DNA of 64,000 bases from Nitrospira sp. (GTDB taxonomy: Bacteria; Nitrospirota; Nitrospiria; Nitrospirales; Nitrospiraceae): contig JAURZE010000026.1 in the NCBI GenBank assembly GCA_030653545.1, positions 124,001 through 188,000 on the forward strand, given 5' to 3'. Positions 41,387 to 50,548 of the stretch are shown here, in pieces. Position 1 is the first letter of the stretch. The number at the start of each line of letters is the position of its first letter. The notes beneath the pieces were generated by a model. That model ran no database searches. It worked only from the letters and a program-made list of their open reading frames with translations, and was not told where the DNA came from. The position numbers were made by a program, and so were the translations under genes.

Positions 41387-41665
41387 TCAATGGTAGTCCA
41401 CAATCTCGACATCACGGGCATCGCCCTGAGCCCACACAAAACAAATCCGCCACTGATCGTTAATTCGAATGCTGTACTGCCCCTTTCGGTTTCCACGCAA
41501 GGCTTCCAAGCGATTTCCTGGGGGAACGCGCAGATCATCCAGTGATTTCGCCCGATGGAGCAGCAACAGCTTTCGTCTGGCTATCCGCTCAAATGCGTGA
41601 AAGCTCGGCACATCTTCATCGGCAAACAACGACTCGGTCGCCTTTGACCGGAATGAGCGTATCAT
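41387..41665 (-). CDS. higB: HigB-type toxin (RelE superfamily)
   Basis: 92 aa. MIRSFRSKATESLFADEDVP opens it, and the C-terminal half GNRLEALRGNRKGQYSIRIN then DQWRICFVWAQGDARDVEIV is typical HigB/RelE core. It should cleave ribosome-bound mRNA when free of HigA. It is the first gene of the pair. The pair lies between two copies of the ribE 3' end. Confidence 0.92.
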   Translation of the reverse strand: MIRSFRSKATESLFADEDVPSFHAFERIARRKLLLLHRAKSLDDLRVPPGNRLEALRGNRKGQYSIRINDQWRICFVWAQGDARDVEIVDYH

Positions 41666-41755
41666 CGGCGTCAGTCTATTCCGCTACGCGGCATAGGTCA
41701 AGCAGACGCACTCGCGTTGATCCCGTGTGCCTGGCAAAACCTCGACTTCCCCTCG

Positions 41756-41776
41756 CCCCTCCTTACGAAGGAGGGG
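41756..41776. terminator. Perfect 9-bp hairpin between higB and ribE
   Basis: CCCCTCCTT-ACG-AAGGAGGGG, with ACTT/AAGT pairing outside it. It lies about 70 bp beyond the ribE stop in the direction of ribE transcription and upstream of higB, so it could end ribE transcripts. Confidence 0.55.
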
Positions 41777-41847
41777 AAAGTAACGAGGTATTATCAGGGG
41801 CCGCCGAAGAACGTAAGCACAGAACGTACGCAGGACCGCTGAGGGCG

Positions 41848-42504
41848 TCAAATCAACCCACGTTTTTGCAGATAGTCTTTATCGATGACAGGGGTCGGTT
41901 TTGGCGCCACCTGCCCCCGCTCTTGGAGAAGGCGTTCGACGTATTTGCCGATGAGGTCGGATTCGAGATTGACGGGATCGTTGACCTGTTTGAGGCCCAA
42001 CGTTGTGACTTTGGCGGTATGCGGAATGATGGCGATGGAGAATCCGTGGTTGCTGACCTCATTAATTGTGAGGCTGATGCCATCGACCGTGATCGAACCC
42101 TTCACGACACAGTAGCGCAGAATGTCTGGCGGCGCTTCGATGGTGAAGATCACGGCATTCCCGTCTTGCTGCCGGCTGCGAATCGTTCCGACACCATCGA
42201 CATGCCCGGCGACCAGATGCCCGCCGATGCGCTCGCTCAGCTTCATGGCCCGTTCGAGATTCACGGGCGTTCCTGCCGTAAGCAGACCCAGCGTCGTCAC
42301 CGAGAGTGTCTCAGGAGACACTTCCACCGTAAAACTGCTGTCGCTTTTGGAAATCGCTGTGAGACAGATCCCGTTCACACTCACACTGTCGCCGATCTTG
42401 AGATCGCTCATGACGGTCGACGCCAGCAGCGTCATCCTCGTCCCGGCCAGTGTCTTCTCCAGCGAAATCACTGCGCCCATTTCTTCGACAATGCCGGTGA
42501 ACAT
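41848..42504 (-). CDS. ribE: Riboflavin synthase, alpha subunit
   Basis: 218 aa, the normal length, built of two homologous lumazine-binding barrels. The first starts MFTGIVEEMGAVISLEKT with the conserved MFTGIVE; VNGICLTAIS and HLVAGHVDGVGTI mark the first barrel. SITVDGISLTINEV marks the second barrel, and a C-terminal trimerisation helix follows (LESDLIGKYVERLL). It condenses two 6,7-dimethyl-8-ribityllumazine molecules into riboflavin. It is the last gene in the minus-strand block with ribD. Its 3' end is the boundary of the higBA island. Confidence 0.95.
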   Translation of the reverse strand: MFTGIVEEMGAVISLEKTLAGTRMTLLASTVMSDLKIGDSVSVNGICLTAISKSDSSFTVEVSPETLSVTTLGLLTAGTPVNLERAMKLSERIGGHLVAGHVDGVGTIRSRQQDGNAVIFTIEAPPDILRYCVVKGSITVDGISLTINEVSNHGFSIAIIPHTAKVTTLGLKQVNDPVNLESDLIGKYVERLLQERGQVAPKPTPVIDKDYLQKRGLI

Positions 42505-42563
42505 CCGTCTCTCCTCACGATAATGTCCAACAATCGCGCTCGCGGCGCCATTATAGCACCAGC

Positions 42564-43733
42564 TTAGCGGTTCCTCATCGTCAGCCAGAAGACTCCGGCG
42601 GCGGCGACTTGCAGGCTCGCGATGATCGTGAAGGCCCCAGCGTAGCTCATATTGGCAATCAGAATACCTGCCAGCAACGGTCCGCTCGCGTGGCCGATGT
42701 CGCCGATGGTGCCCTGCATGCCCATTCCAGCCCCCAACGTCTTGAACTCCGAACTATCCGCCACGAAGGCGGAGGAGGAAGACGACACGACGGCTTCGCC
42801 GAATCCGAATCCGGCCGAGAGCAACAGCAACCCAGCAAAGATTGAGACATGCGGCATACAGACGAACGTGGCCGCGCAGATCAGCAGGCCGATGATGATC
42901 AAGGGCTGCCGCCCCACCCGGTCGGATACGCGTCCCATGATCGGCTTGGAGAAGAATGATGTGCCGGCCTGCACACTGAACAAGAGCCCGACCTCGCCAG
43001 GATTCAACCCCACCGTGAGCCCATAGAGCGGAAGGAACGCCATGAGCGCGCCGTTGGCGATCATCTTGGCGCCGTCGGTCGCGCTGGTGATGAGCACCTT
43101 GCGGTTCCGCGCCACAATCACGAATCCCTTCCACATCTCCGCCAGCAGCGGCCGCATCCCCTTCTGCTGCACGCGCGGCGTCGCCACATCCAAATGCATA
43201 CTGTAAAACAGCACGATCGCGATACAGCCGCAGACCCCGGCAGTCACGAACGCGAAATCGAAGCCTGCGACATGGGCAAGATACCCGCCGATAAACGGCC
43301 CGAGCAGCGCCCCCGACTGTGTGCAAGCCGTGTAGGTCCCCAGCGCCGCCCCCCGGCGTTCACGGTATAGTTCCGCCACTGTCGCCAGTGCACTCGGGGC
43401 AAAGATGGCCGTCGCCAACCCATGCACGAACCGCAGGATCGTCAGGCTATTCAGGTCCGTGATGAAGAGATAGAGAAACGGCGGCAAGCCGAACGCCACA
43501 ACCCCGATGCGCAACAAAAACTTCCGGCCGTAGATATCCGACAAAGCGCCGGATGGCAGCTTGAGCAGCACCCCGGTCAAGGTCGACACTGACACGATCA
43601 GCCCGATCCGTTCGGGGCCTGCCCCGAGATGCTCGGCGAACAAGGCCAACACGGGCATGCGCACCATGTTGTAGCTGATAAAGCAAAAAATCCCGACGGT
43701 GCAGATGAGGAGAAAGCTGCGCGATGATGTCAT
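42564..43733 (-). CDS. MFS transporter
   Basis: 389 aa with about 12 transmembrane helices. Loop 2-3 carries the MFS signature GALSDIYGRKFLLRIG and loop 8-9 its repeat GRVSDRVGRQPLIIIG. It belongs to the drug-efflux-like branch (DHA1 type) by length and motifs; the substrate is unknown. Its start overlaps the stop of the exported protein upstream (4 nt), tying it to that gene and the hydrolase. Confidence 0.9.
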   Translation of the reverse strand: MTSSRSFLLICTVGIFCFISYNMVRMPVLALFAEHLGAGPERIGLIVSVSTLTGVLLKLPSGALSDIYGRKFLLRIGVVAFGLPPFLYLFITDLNSLTILRFVHGLATAIFAPSALATVAELYRERRGAALGTYTACTQSGALLGPFIGGYLAHVAGFDFAFVTAGVCGCIAIVLFYSMHLDVATPRVQQKGMRPLLAEMWKGFVIVARNRKVLITSATDGAKMIANGALMAFLPLYGLTVGLNPGEVGLLFSVQAGTSFFSKPIMGRVSDRVGRQPLIIIGLLICAATFVCMPHVSIFAGLLLLSAGFGFGEAVVSSSSSAFVADSSEFKTLGAGMGMQGTIGDIGHASGPLLAGILIANMSYAGAFTIIASLQVAAAGVFWLTMRNR

Positions 43734-44536
43734 CGAGAGGCCGGTCCTTTTTCATGGATGTTGCCGATCCTGGGCATACCAGCCAGCGCCTGTTTCAAGA
43801 AAGCTACGTCCTCAGGCGCTAACGGTGGCGGATCGGTCGCCTCAAAGAGGACACGATCAGGATGCCGCCGCATTTCCATCCCTAACCGATTCACTGCGTC
43901 CACCCCCTTCATCAGTTTGCGAGAGACCGTGCGCCCGACCAGCGGACGCAGCAGCGACACGAGTCCGGCCAAGACTCGATTATCCAGCCTGGTATAGGAC
44001 ACCAGCGTCGTTTCGACGGCCTCCTGACCGGCAGTATCCTTCACCTCCGCCATGCTGAGCATCACGACAGCCTTGCCGGTCAAGTGCGGCAGCAGTGTAC
44101 TGTGGTGCGACCCTTCCAGATAATACAGGCGATGACGCGGATCCTGATAGACCAGTTCGACCAATCCTACCGTCCCTTCACCGTCGTCCCCCCAATAGCG
44201 GCCGGACCCCCGCGCCTCGGCTTTATACAGCCCTAACTCCAGGCGATTCACGAGCGCCGCAGCGATGGGCGGCCGATCCAACAAATACACATAGACCGAC
44301 TCCGGCAGCGGCGTCAGCACCGGCCCGACTTTGTTGGCGGTTGTAAAGTCATCGATGATCAGCTGGAGACGGCAGACCCAGGCAGGATCGAGTCGCTCGA
44401 CAGGGAACGCGACGCCCGCATGCTGAGAAGCAAGCCAGCAGGGCTCTGCGAACACAGGCTGAGGCAGGATGCCGACAAGGACGCACAACAAGACGATCAC
44501 ACGGACGTCGATCCGGATAGCAACGACCCTGCTCAT
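43730..44536 (-). CDS. Exported hypothetical protein
   Basis: 268 aa. Signal peptide VIVLLCVLVGILPQPVFA-EP. The mature domain begins CWLASQHAGVAFPVERLDPA and includes YYLEGSHHSTLLPHLTGKAV and RPLVGRTVSRKLMKGVDAVN. It is mixed alpha/beta with no recognised family. It overlaps the hydrolase gene upstream and the MFS gene downstream by 4 nt each, so the three are translationally coupled. The role may be linked to the hydrolase's product. Confidence 0.72.
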   Translation of the reverse strand: MSRVVAIRIDVRVIVLLCVLVGILPQPVFAEPCWLASQHAGVAFPVERLDPAWVCRLQLIIDDFTTANKVGPVLTPLPESVYVYLLDRPPIAAALVNRLELGLYKAEARGSGRYWGDDGEGTVGLVELVYQDPRHRLYYLEGSHHSTLLPHLTGKAVVMLSMAEVKDTAGQEAVETTLVSYTRLDNRVLAGLVSLLRPLVGRTVSRKLMKGVDAVNRLGMEMRRHPDRVLFEATDPPPLAPEDVAFLKQALAGMPRIGNIHEKGPASR

Positions 44537-45849
44537 GGCGCGGGCTTCGACACCTGAATGGGCAGCTGCACCGTAAAGAGTTGCCGCGGATCTTTGCGCG
44601 CCCGCGCCTGGCGCAGGAGCGTCTCGACCGACGGCGTGACCATTCCTTCGAATGAGACCTGCTTGTTCGTCACGACGGTGACCGGCTTGGAGACATCCAC
44701 CAATTGATCGTTCAGAAACAACGTGTAGCGTTGCACGAGCCCGGCCTCGACTTCGATACGATTGGACGCGGTCACTGAGGCATCCAGCCTGGCGTAGCGC
44801 TTCTTCCTGGTCAACTCATCGCGCTTTGACACCAGATCGTCCGCAAAGGCGGCGATCGGATCGGTCGCGTCGATTCGCACCCAGCCGAACGGTTGAAAAT
44901 GACTGGCCTCACGGACCACCGTCAGCGCGGTCGGCAACGGGTTCCGGTGTTGTGCGTTCATCCAGGTCACCAGGTCCGGCAACTCTTCGCGCGGAAAGAA
45001 ATGCCCGCCGGCCATCGGATGCTCGCGTTCATGTTCACGATAGATGTGGGGATAGCCGATCGCCGCGAGCTCGCGCGAAATCGTCCGGCTCAACTCCACC
45101 GGCATCACCTGATCTTTCGCGCCATGAATGATGTAGACCGGCGTGCTCCGCAAGTTGGCAAGAAACGGCATGAGGACGCCGTCGAGGCCGCTGGCCATCG
45201 GAGCCAGACCGGCAAACCGTTGCGCATGATGCATCCCGATCAACCAGGTGCCGATCCCGCCGTTCGACATGCCCGTGAGAAACACCCGGTCCGGATCGAC
45301 GTGATACTGCGCCTGCACCCGTTCGATGACGGCCAGCACGAGGTCCTCCGCTTGCCTGGTAAACCAGGCGCCGGACGGATAGGTCGGACAAACGAGAATA
45401 TAGTCATCGCCTAAGCGATTCTGCCATCGTTCAAGATAGGCCTCACCGGAAAACCCCGCCCCGTGCAGACAGACGACCAGTCCATATCCCTTGCTGGGCT
45501 GATAGGTGAGCGGAACCGAGAGCGCATAGTGATACGTACGCTCGCGCACCGCAATCCGTTCCTCCGCCATCGTCCCGACCGGCATGGCCTGATAGGTTCG
45601 CCCGGTCTGGATGGCGCGGCTGATCAGGTCAATCGTCGCGTCAGGATTGGCGAGTAGTCGTTGCAGCACGACTTCCGCTTTCGTGCTATCCGCTTCGTCG
45701 AGGTAAGAAAAGACGTCGGCCGCGAGCGGCTGATTCGCAGGCTGGGGCTCAGCAGACCAGACCGGCTCGCCCGCTGCGGCAAGGCAACACCAGACCAGCA
45801 GGGAACACACGTACTGAGCCGCTTGCCTGATAGTAAAAAGATTCCTCAT
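44533..45849 (-). CDS. Exported alpha/beta hydrolase (esterase/depolymerase-like)
   Basis: 438 aa from the ATG at 45849; the frame extends further up only because it runs through the palindromic repeat. The N-terminus is a signal peptide (YVCSLLVWCCLAAAGEPVWS). Catalytic signs: oxyanion HG in GLVVCLHGAGFSGEAYLERW, nucleophile GMSNGG (GxSxG), acid Asp in IIHGAKDQVMPVE and His in AGGHFFPREELP. This is typical of PHB-depolymerase or phospholipase/carboxylesterase families. The last 130 residues form a beta-rich tail. The substrate is unknown. Confidence 0.82.
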   Translation of the reverse strand: MRNLFTIRQAAQYVCSLLVWCCLAAAGEPVWSAEPQPANQPLAADVFSYLDEADSTKAEVVLQRLLANPDATIDLISRAIQTGRTYQAMPVGTMAEERIAVRERTYHYALSVPLTYQPSKGYGLVVCLHGAGFSGEAYLERWQNRLGDDYILVCPTYPSGAWFTRQAEDLVLAVIERVQAQYHVDPDRVFLTGMSNGGIGTWLIGMHHAQRFAGLAPMASGLDGVLMPFLANLRSTPVYIIHGAKDQVMPVELSRTISRELAAIGYPHIYREHEREHPMAGGHFFPREELPDLVTWMNAQHRNPLPTALTVVREASHFQPFGWVRIDATDPIAAFADDLVSKRDELTRKKRYARLDASVTASNRIEVEAGLVQRYTLFLNDQLVDVSKPVTVVTNKQVSFEGMVTPSVETLLRQARARKDPRQLFTVQLPIQVSKPAP

Positions 45850-45903
45850 CGCTCTACAATTACGGTAGCGGTCTTCAGGATAAGGTCGAGCCAAGAACCA
45901 CCG

Positions 45904-46027
45904 CAGGATGCTCAAAAAGGCCGCCCAGCAAGGCCGCAGCAAGCGAAGAGGCGAGGCGTACTCTGTGTGGTACGTGGAGCCTCTGAGCGCGGCGAGAACG
46001 CCGCTGACGGACTTTTTCAGCATCCTG
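45904..46027. repeat. Interspersed palindromic repeat, copy 2
   Basis: 124 bp with inverted ends CAGGATGCTCAAAAAGGCCG (45904-45923) and CGGACTTTTTCAGCATCCTG (46008-46027). The interior matches 38192-38311 closely, including GCAAGGCCGCAGC and GAAGAGGCGAGGCG. It begins right at the ribD stop codon (46028-46030), and the hydrolase starts 55 bp away. A spurious reading frame (MLKKSVSGVLAAL) arises from it on the minus strand. Confidence 0.88.
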
Positions 46028-47146
46028 CTATACGTCGCCTTCGACCACGACATCCGTCCCGAGCACCCTGGTGCGCATCTGTCTCAATTTCCAGGCATCG
46101 GCCAGCCGACGAGGCCCCGCTCCCCCGATCACGCCTTTCGATGCGGCCCCGCCCAACAGGGTCGGCGCGACATACAGTTGAACATGATGCACCAGCTTGG
46201 CCTTGAAGAACGCTTCGTTCAACTCTCCGCCTCCCTCGACCATGACCGAGGCCATCCCGCGTTTTCCCAGCGCCGCAATCAGATGTTTCAGCGACACATG
46301 GCCACCGCGACTCGGCAACTGCAGCACTTCGATCCCCTGTCGTTCGAGGGCCCGACATCGGGCTTGTGAGGCAGCCTTCGTCGTGGCGATGATCGTCTTC
46401 GAACGAGACTGTTGCGTGAGGATTTTAGCTGAGCGCGCGATACGCAAAGAACTATCGACCACGATCCTCGTCGGCTGGGTCGCGGCCAGAGCCGTCAGAC
46501 CGGGCGCGTTGCGCGCCGTCAAGGACGGGTTATCTTTCTGTACCGTCCCGATGCCCACAATCACGGCGTCCATCGCACTACGCAGACGATGAACCTCCTG
46601 CCGCGATGACAGCCCCGTAATCCACTGGGACTCGCCACGCGCGGTTGCGATCTGTCCATCCAGGGTCATCCCCGCCTTGAGCGTCACGTAAGGCCGCTCG
46701 TTGACGATCCAATGACAATAGGCCCGATTGAGCGCCTCCGCATCCTTCCGCGCAACCCCGACCGTGACGGCCAATCCGGCTCGGCGCAGTTGCGCGAGGC
46801 CGTTCCCACTGACCGCCGGATTGGGGTCGCGCATGGCGACCACAACGCGATGCACGCCGGATTGAATCACCGCCGGCACGCAAGGTGGAGTGCGTTTCTT
46901 CAGATGGCTGCAGGGTTCGAGGGTCACGTAGAGCGTCGCTCCGCGCGCCAGAAATCCGGCTTGGCGAAGCGCGAGTACTTCCGCATGGGGTTGGCCGGCT
47001 GCGTGGTGATAGGCTTGCCCGACGATGCGGCCCTTGGAGACGACGATCGCCCCAACCATCGGGTTAGGGCTGGTTTTGCCTTGGCCCTTCGCCGCAAGGC
47101 GAAGAGCCAACGTCATATAGTGGAGATCTCGTGTCCGGTCCGTCAC
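46028..47146 (-). CDS. ribD: Bifunctional riboflavin deaminase/reductase
   Basis: 372 aa from the GTG at 47146, which overlaps the ppdK stop (GTGA); longer frames merely read ppdK sequence. The N-terminal deaminase has KTSPNPMVGAIVV, the zinc site HAEVLAL and TLEPCSHLKKRTPPC. The C-terminal reductase has YVTLKAGMTLDGQIATARGE, then QWITGLSSRQEVHRLRSAMD, and VMVEGGGELNEAFF. It performs the second and third steps of riboflavin synthesis. It is coupled to ppdK upstream and ends at the palindromic repeat. ribE lies 3.5 kb further along the same strand. Confidence 0.95.
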   Translation of the reverse strand: MTDRTRDLHYMTLALRLAAKGQGKTSPNPMVGAIVVSKGRIVGQAYHHAAGQPHAEVLALRQAGFLARGATLYVTLEPCSHLKKRTPPCVPAVIQSGVHRVVVAMRDPNPAVSGNGLAQLRRAGLAVTVGVARKDAEALNRAYCHWIVNERPYVTLKAGMTLDGQIATARGESQWITGLSSRQEVHRLRSAMDAVIVGIGTVQKDNPSLTARNAPGLTALAATQPTRIVVDSSLRIARSAKILTQQSRSKTIIATTKAASQARCRALERQGIEVLQLPSRGGHVSLKHLIAALGKRGMASVMVEGGGELNEAFFKAKLVHHVQLYVAPTLLGGAASKGVIGGAGPRRLADAWKLRQMRTRVLGTDVVVEGDV

Positions 47147-49992
47147 CGTTTCTTGCGGCTGGCTGAAGGCTTCTTGGGCGCCGGCTTGGCCCGCTTCACA
47201 GATTTCGGAGACTTCGAGGCCTTCGAGACCTTCGCGGATTTCACCGTCTTGACACGCGCCGCCACGGGTTTCTTGGATGCCACCGGCTTCGCGTCTGCTT
47301 GGGCGAGTGCCGCCTGAGCGGCAGCCAACCGAGCAATCGCCACGCGGAACGGCGAACAGCTCACATAGTCCAACCCCAGCTGATTGCAAAATTCGACGGA
47401 GCTCGGATCGCCGCCGTGTTCGCCGCAAATCCCCAGCTTGATCCCGGGTCGCGACTTGCGCCCGCCGGCAATCGCGGTTTTCATCAACGATCCGACGCCT
47501 TCACGATCGAGCGTGGCAAACGGATCCGCATCCATGATCTTCACGGTGCGATAGTGGTCGATGAACTTCGCGGCGTCGTCACGGGAAAATCCGAAGGTCG
47601 TCTGGGTGAGATCGTTCGTGCCGAAGGAGAAGAACTCGGCTTCTTCCGCGATCCGTTCAGCGGTCACGGCAGCGCGGGGCAATTCGATCATCGTCCCGAC
47701 GAGGTACGAGAGCTTCACGCCGTACCGTTTCATGGTCTCCTGCGCGACTTCGCGAATGAGATCCTTCTGCGACTTCATTTCCGCCACCATGCCCACCAGC
47801 GGAATCATGATTTCCGGCACGATCTTCTTGCCTTCCTTCGCCAGCTCACAGGCCGCCTCGATAATGGCGCGCGCCTGCATGCGCGTGATCTCCGGCATCG
47901 TAATGCCCAGCCGGCAGCCGCGCAGTCCCAGCATCGGATTGAATTCATGCAGCTCCTCGACGCGGGCCAGCAACCGGCGCTGTTCCTCCAGCTTCACTCC
48001 GTCCTTGCCGGTCAACTCCAGCTGGGCGATTTCCACCATCAGCTCTTCGCGCTTCGGCAAAAACTCGTGCAGCGGCGGATCGAGCAAGCGAATGGTGACG
48101 GGGAATCCCTCCATCTCACGATAGAGTCCGATGAAGTCTTGCTTCTGCAGCGGCAACAACTGCTCCAGATACTTTTCCCGATCTTCTTTCGTCCGGGCCA
48201 GAATCATTTTTTGCATGATCGGAATACGGTCTTCCGCGAAGAACATGTGTTCCGTACGGCAGAGCCCGATCCCTTCGGCGCCGAACCCCCTGGCGATCTT
48301 GGCCTGATCCGGCACATCGGCATTCGCCCGCACCTTCATCGTCCGCACGCTGTCCGCCCAGGAGAGGATGGTCGCGAAGAGCTGATACTTCTGCGACTGC
48401 TTCGCATCCAGCTTCCCCTGCACCACTTGAATGATCTCGGATTCCATGACGGGAATATCGCCGTCATACACATTGCCGGTGGACCCGTTCACAGACAGAT
48501 AGTCGCCCTCACGGAACACTTTCGAGCCGATCCGCACCGATTGATTGTCGATGACTTCGACCGCTTCGCAGCCGGCCACGCACACTTTGCCCATCTGCCT
48601 CGCGACGACCGCCGCATGGGAGGTCATCCCGCCGCGCGCGGTCACGAAGCCGGTGGCGGCATTCATGCCATGAATATCGTCGGGGCTGGTTTCATCGCGG
48701 ACCAGAACAACCCGTTGCCCGGACGCCTTCATTTCCACGGCGCGATCCGGCGTCAACGCGATCTTTCCCGCCGCCGCTCCGGGCCCGGCCGGCAGTCCCT
48801 TGCCCAGCGGTGTTGAACCAGCTTCAGACTGGGTATCGAAGATCGGATAGAGATACTGCGAAAGCTGATCCGGACCGACACGCTGCACCGCCTCGCGCTT
48901 GGTGATCAACCCTTCTTTGACCATTTCGACGGCGATCCGCACGGCAGAGATGCCGGTCCGTTTCCCGACACGCGTTTGCAACATGTAGAGCTTGCCCTCC
49001 TGGATCGTAAACTCCAGGTCGAGCATGTCGCGGTAATGTTTCTCGAGGCGCTTGTAAGTATGTTCCAGCTCTTTGTAGGCGGGAGGCACGGTCCGGCCCA
49101 ACTCCGTGACCGGCAGCGGCGTCCGGATGCCGGCCACCACATCTTCGCCCTGCGCGTTCATCAGACACTCACCGAAGAACTTCCGCTCACCTGTATTGGG
49201 GTCGCGGGTAAAGGCCACGCCGGTGCCGCTGGTGTCGCCCATGTTCCCGAACACCATGGCCACGACATTGATCGCCGTGCCCCAGTGATCCGGAATCCCG
49301 TTCAGCCGGCGGTAGGTGATGGCACGCGCGCCGTTCCAGGATGAGAACACGGCATCGATCGCCAGCTTCAGCTGCTCATTCGGGTCGTCCGGGAACCCTT
49401 TGCCAGTCTCTTCCTTGACCAGCGACTTGAAGCGTTCCACGAGATCGCGTAAGGCGCGCGCATCGAGCTGAGTCTCGTGCTTCACGCCCATTTCTTCTTT
49501 CTTGTGATTCAGAATGGCTTCGAAATGCTCGCGCGGCACTCCCATGACGATACTGCCGAACATCGTGATGAACCGGCGATAGCTGTCCTGCGCGAATCGT
49601 TCGTTCTTCGTCTTGGCGGCGAGACCTTCGACCGTCTTCAGCGTCAGGCCGACGTTGAGGACGGTGTCCATCATCCCCGGCATCGACGCGCGCGCACCGG
49701 ACCGCACGGAGACCAACAACGGCCGTTCCGGATCGCCGAATCCCATCCCCATCGACCGTTCCACCCGCTTGAGTGACGCCAACGCCGTCTCCCACATCCC
49801 GGGCGGATACTTCTTCCCCAGCTTGTAGTACTCCACGCAGGCTTCTGTCGTAATGGTGAATCCGGGCGGCACGGAGATGCCCAGGTTGGTCATCTCGGCC
49901 AGACCCGCGCCTTTGCCGCCCAGCAACTCCTTCATGTTGGACGTGCCTTCTGCCTTGCCGTCTCCGAAGTAGTACACGTATTTCTTTGCCAC
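47143..49992 (-). CDS. ppdK: Pyruvate, phosphate dikinase with a Lys-rich C-terminal tail
   Basis: 949 aa from the GTG at 49992 (AAAGGAG 7 nt upstream). The ATP-grasp domain begins YYFGDGKAEGTSNMKELLGG then KGAGLAEMTNLG. The central domain has the phosphohistidine in ARGGMTSHAAVVARQMG. The PEP/pyruvate TIM barrel ends GICGEHGGDPSSVEFCNQLG and DYVSCSPFRVAIARLAAAQA. After that comes an unusual tail of about 50 residues rich in Lys, Ala, Ser and Pro (SKKPVAARVKTVKSAKVSKA), absent from ordinary PPDKs. It interconverts pyruvate and PEP and likely works for gluconeogenesis. It is coupled to ribD downstream. Confidence 0.95.
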   Translation of the reverse strand: MAKKYVYYFGDGKAEGTSNMKELLGGKGAGLAEMTNLGISVPPGFTITTEACVEYYKLGKKYPPGMWETALASLKRVERSMGMGFGDPERPLLVSVRSGARASMPGMMDTVLNVGLTLKTVEGLAAKTKNERFAQDSYRRFITMFGSIVMGVPREHFEAILNHKKEEMGVKHETQLDARALRDLVERFKSLVKEETGKGFPDDPNEQLKLAIDAVFSSWNGARAITYRRLNGIPDHWGTAINVVAMVFGNMGDTSGTGVAFTRDPNTGERKFFGECLMNAQGEDVVAGIRTPLPVTELGRTVPPAYKELEHTYKRLEKHYRDMLDLEFTIQEGKLYMLQTRVGKRTGISAVRIAVEMVKEGLITKREAVQRVGPDQLSQYLYPIFDTQSEAGSTPLGKGLPAGPGAAAGKIALTPDRAVEMKASGQRVVLVRDETSPDDIHGMNAATGFVTARGGMTSHAAVVARQMGKVCVAGCEAVEVIDNQSVRIGSKVFREGDYLSVNGSTGNVYDGDIPVMESEIIQVVQGKLDAKQSQKYQLFATILSWADSVRTMKVRANADVPDQAKIARGFGAEGIGLCRTEHMFFAEDRIPIMQKMILARTKEDREKYLEQLLPLQKQDFIGLYREMEGFPVTIRLLDPPLHEFLPKREELMVEIAQLELTGKDGVKLEEQRRLLARVEELHEFNPMLGLRGCRLGITMPEITRMQARAIIEAACELAKEGKKIVPEIMIPLVGMVAEMKSQKDLIREVAQETMKRYGVKLSYLVGTMIELPRAAVTAERIAEEAEFFSFGTNDLTQTTFGFSRDDAAKFIDHYRTVKIMDADPFATLDREGVGSLMKTAIAGGRKSRPGIKLGICGEHGGDPSSVEFCNQLGLDYVSCSPFRVAIARLAAAQAALAQADAKPVASKKPVAARVKTVKSAKVSKASKSPKSVKRAKPAPKKPSASRKKR

Positions 49993-50023
49993 GCCTGCTC
50001 TCCTTTGCGATCGACCACTGAAC

Positions 50024-50533
50024 CTAGACGACTGGTCTGCCTGCAGCCAATTCAAGTTGATGCCGATACCGATTGACCAGATACCGCCGCGTCAACATCC
50101 CGAAGACGATGACCGCCGCGACAAATCCGACAAATCCCACGAGGCGAAAATCAGCCTTGATGCCATGATCCACGTAATAGCGCCCATCAGAACCCTGCCG
50201 TACTTTGGTGTTTTTGTCCAGCACATGAGGCTTGCCTGTCGGATCCGAGAGATTGATCCATTCGGAGCAGAGACGGATCGGCTCAGCCGATCCGGCGAGA
50301 CGCTGCCAACTGAGACGAAGGCACACGTCGTCTTGCGGATGGAACTGATCCTGCGTCTTGACGAGCTCATCCAGGTTGACGCCGCTCGCCCATATGCCGA
50401 GCAGGAAAATCCCGTTGCATAATACGATCAGGACAATCGTGATGACCCGCGTATACCGCTGCACGCGGATGGAACGCACTGCATCATTCCCCGCCTCTGC
50501 CAGGCCAACCTGCGATGGGAAATCCTGCACCAT
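50024..50533 (-). CDS. Small two-helix membrane protein
   Basis: 169 aa. Helix 1 is ITIVLIVLCNGIFLLGIWAS and helix 2 is LVGFVGFVAAVIVFGMLT, with a roughly 70-residue loop between them that contains two cysteines (CLRLSW and LCSEWI) and is probably outside the membrane. A short basic C-terminus follows (RRYLVNRYRHQ). No family is recognised. It lies between glyS (15 nt) and ppdK (31 nt) on the same strand and so is part of that operon. Confidence 0.75.
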   Translation of the reverse strand: MVQDFPSQVGLAEAGNDAVRSIRVQRYTRVITIVLIVLCNGIFLLGIWASGVNLDELVKTQDQFHPQDDVCLRLSWQRLAGSAEPIRLCSEWINLSDPTGKPHVLDKNTKVRQGSDGRYYVDHGIKADFRLVGFVGFVAAVIVFGMLTRRYLVNRYRHQLELAAGRPVV

Positions 50534-50548
50534 AGCTCCATGCCTCGA

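Noticed and set aside
45850-46053. N-terminal extension of the hydrolase gene to 46053
   Set aside because: The extension reads through the palindromic repeat; the ATG at 45849 starts a proper signal peptide.
47147-47428. N-terminal extension of ribD
   Set aside because: It is the out-of-frame reading of the ppdK 3' end; RibD homology begins just after the GTG at 47146.
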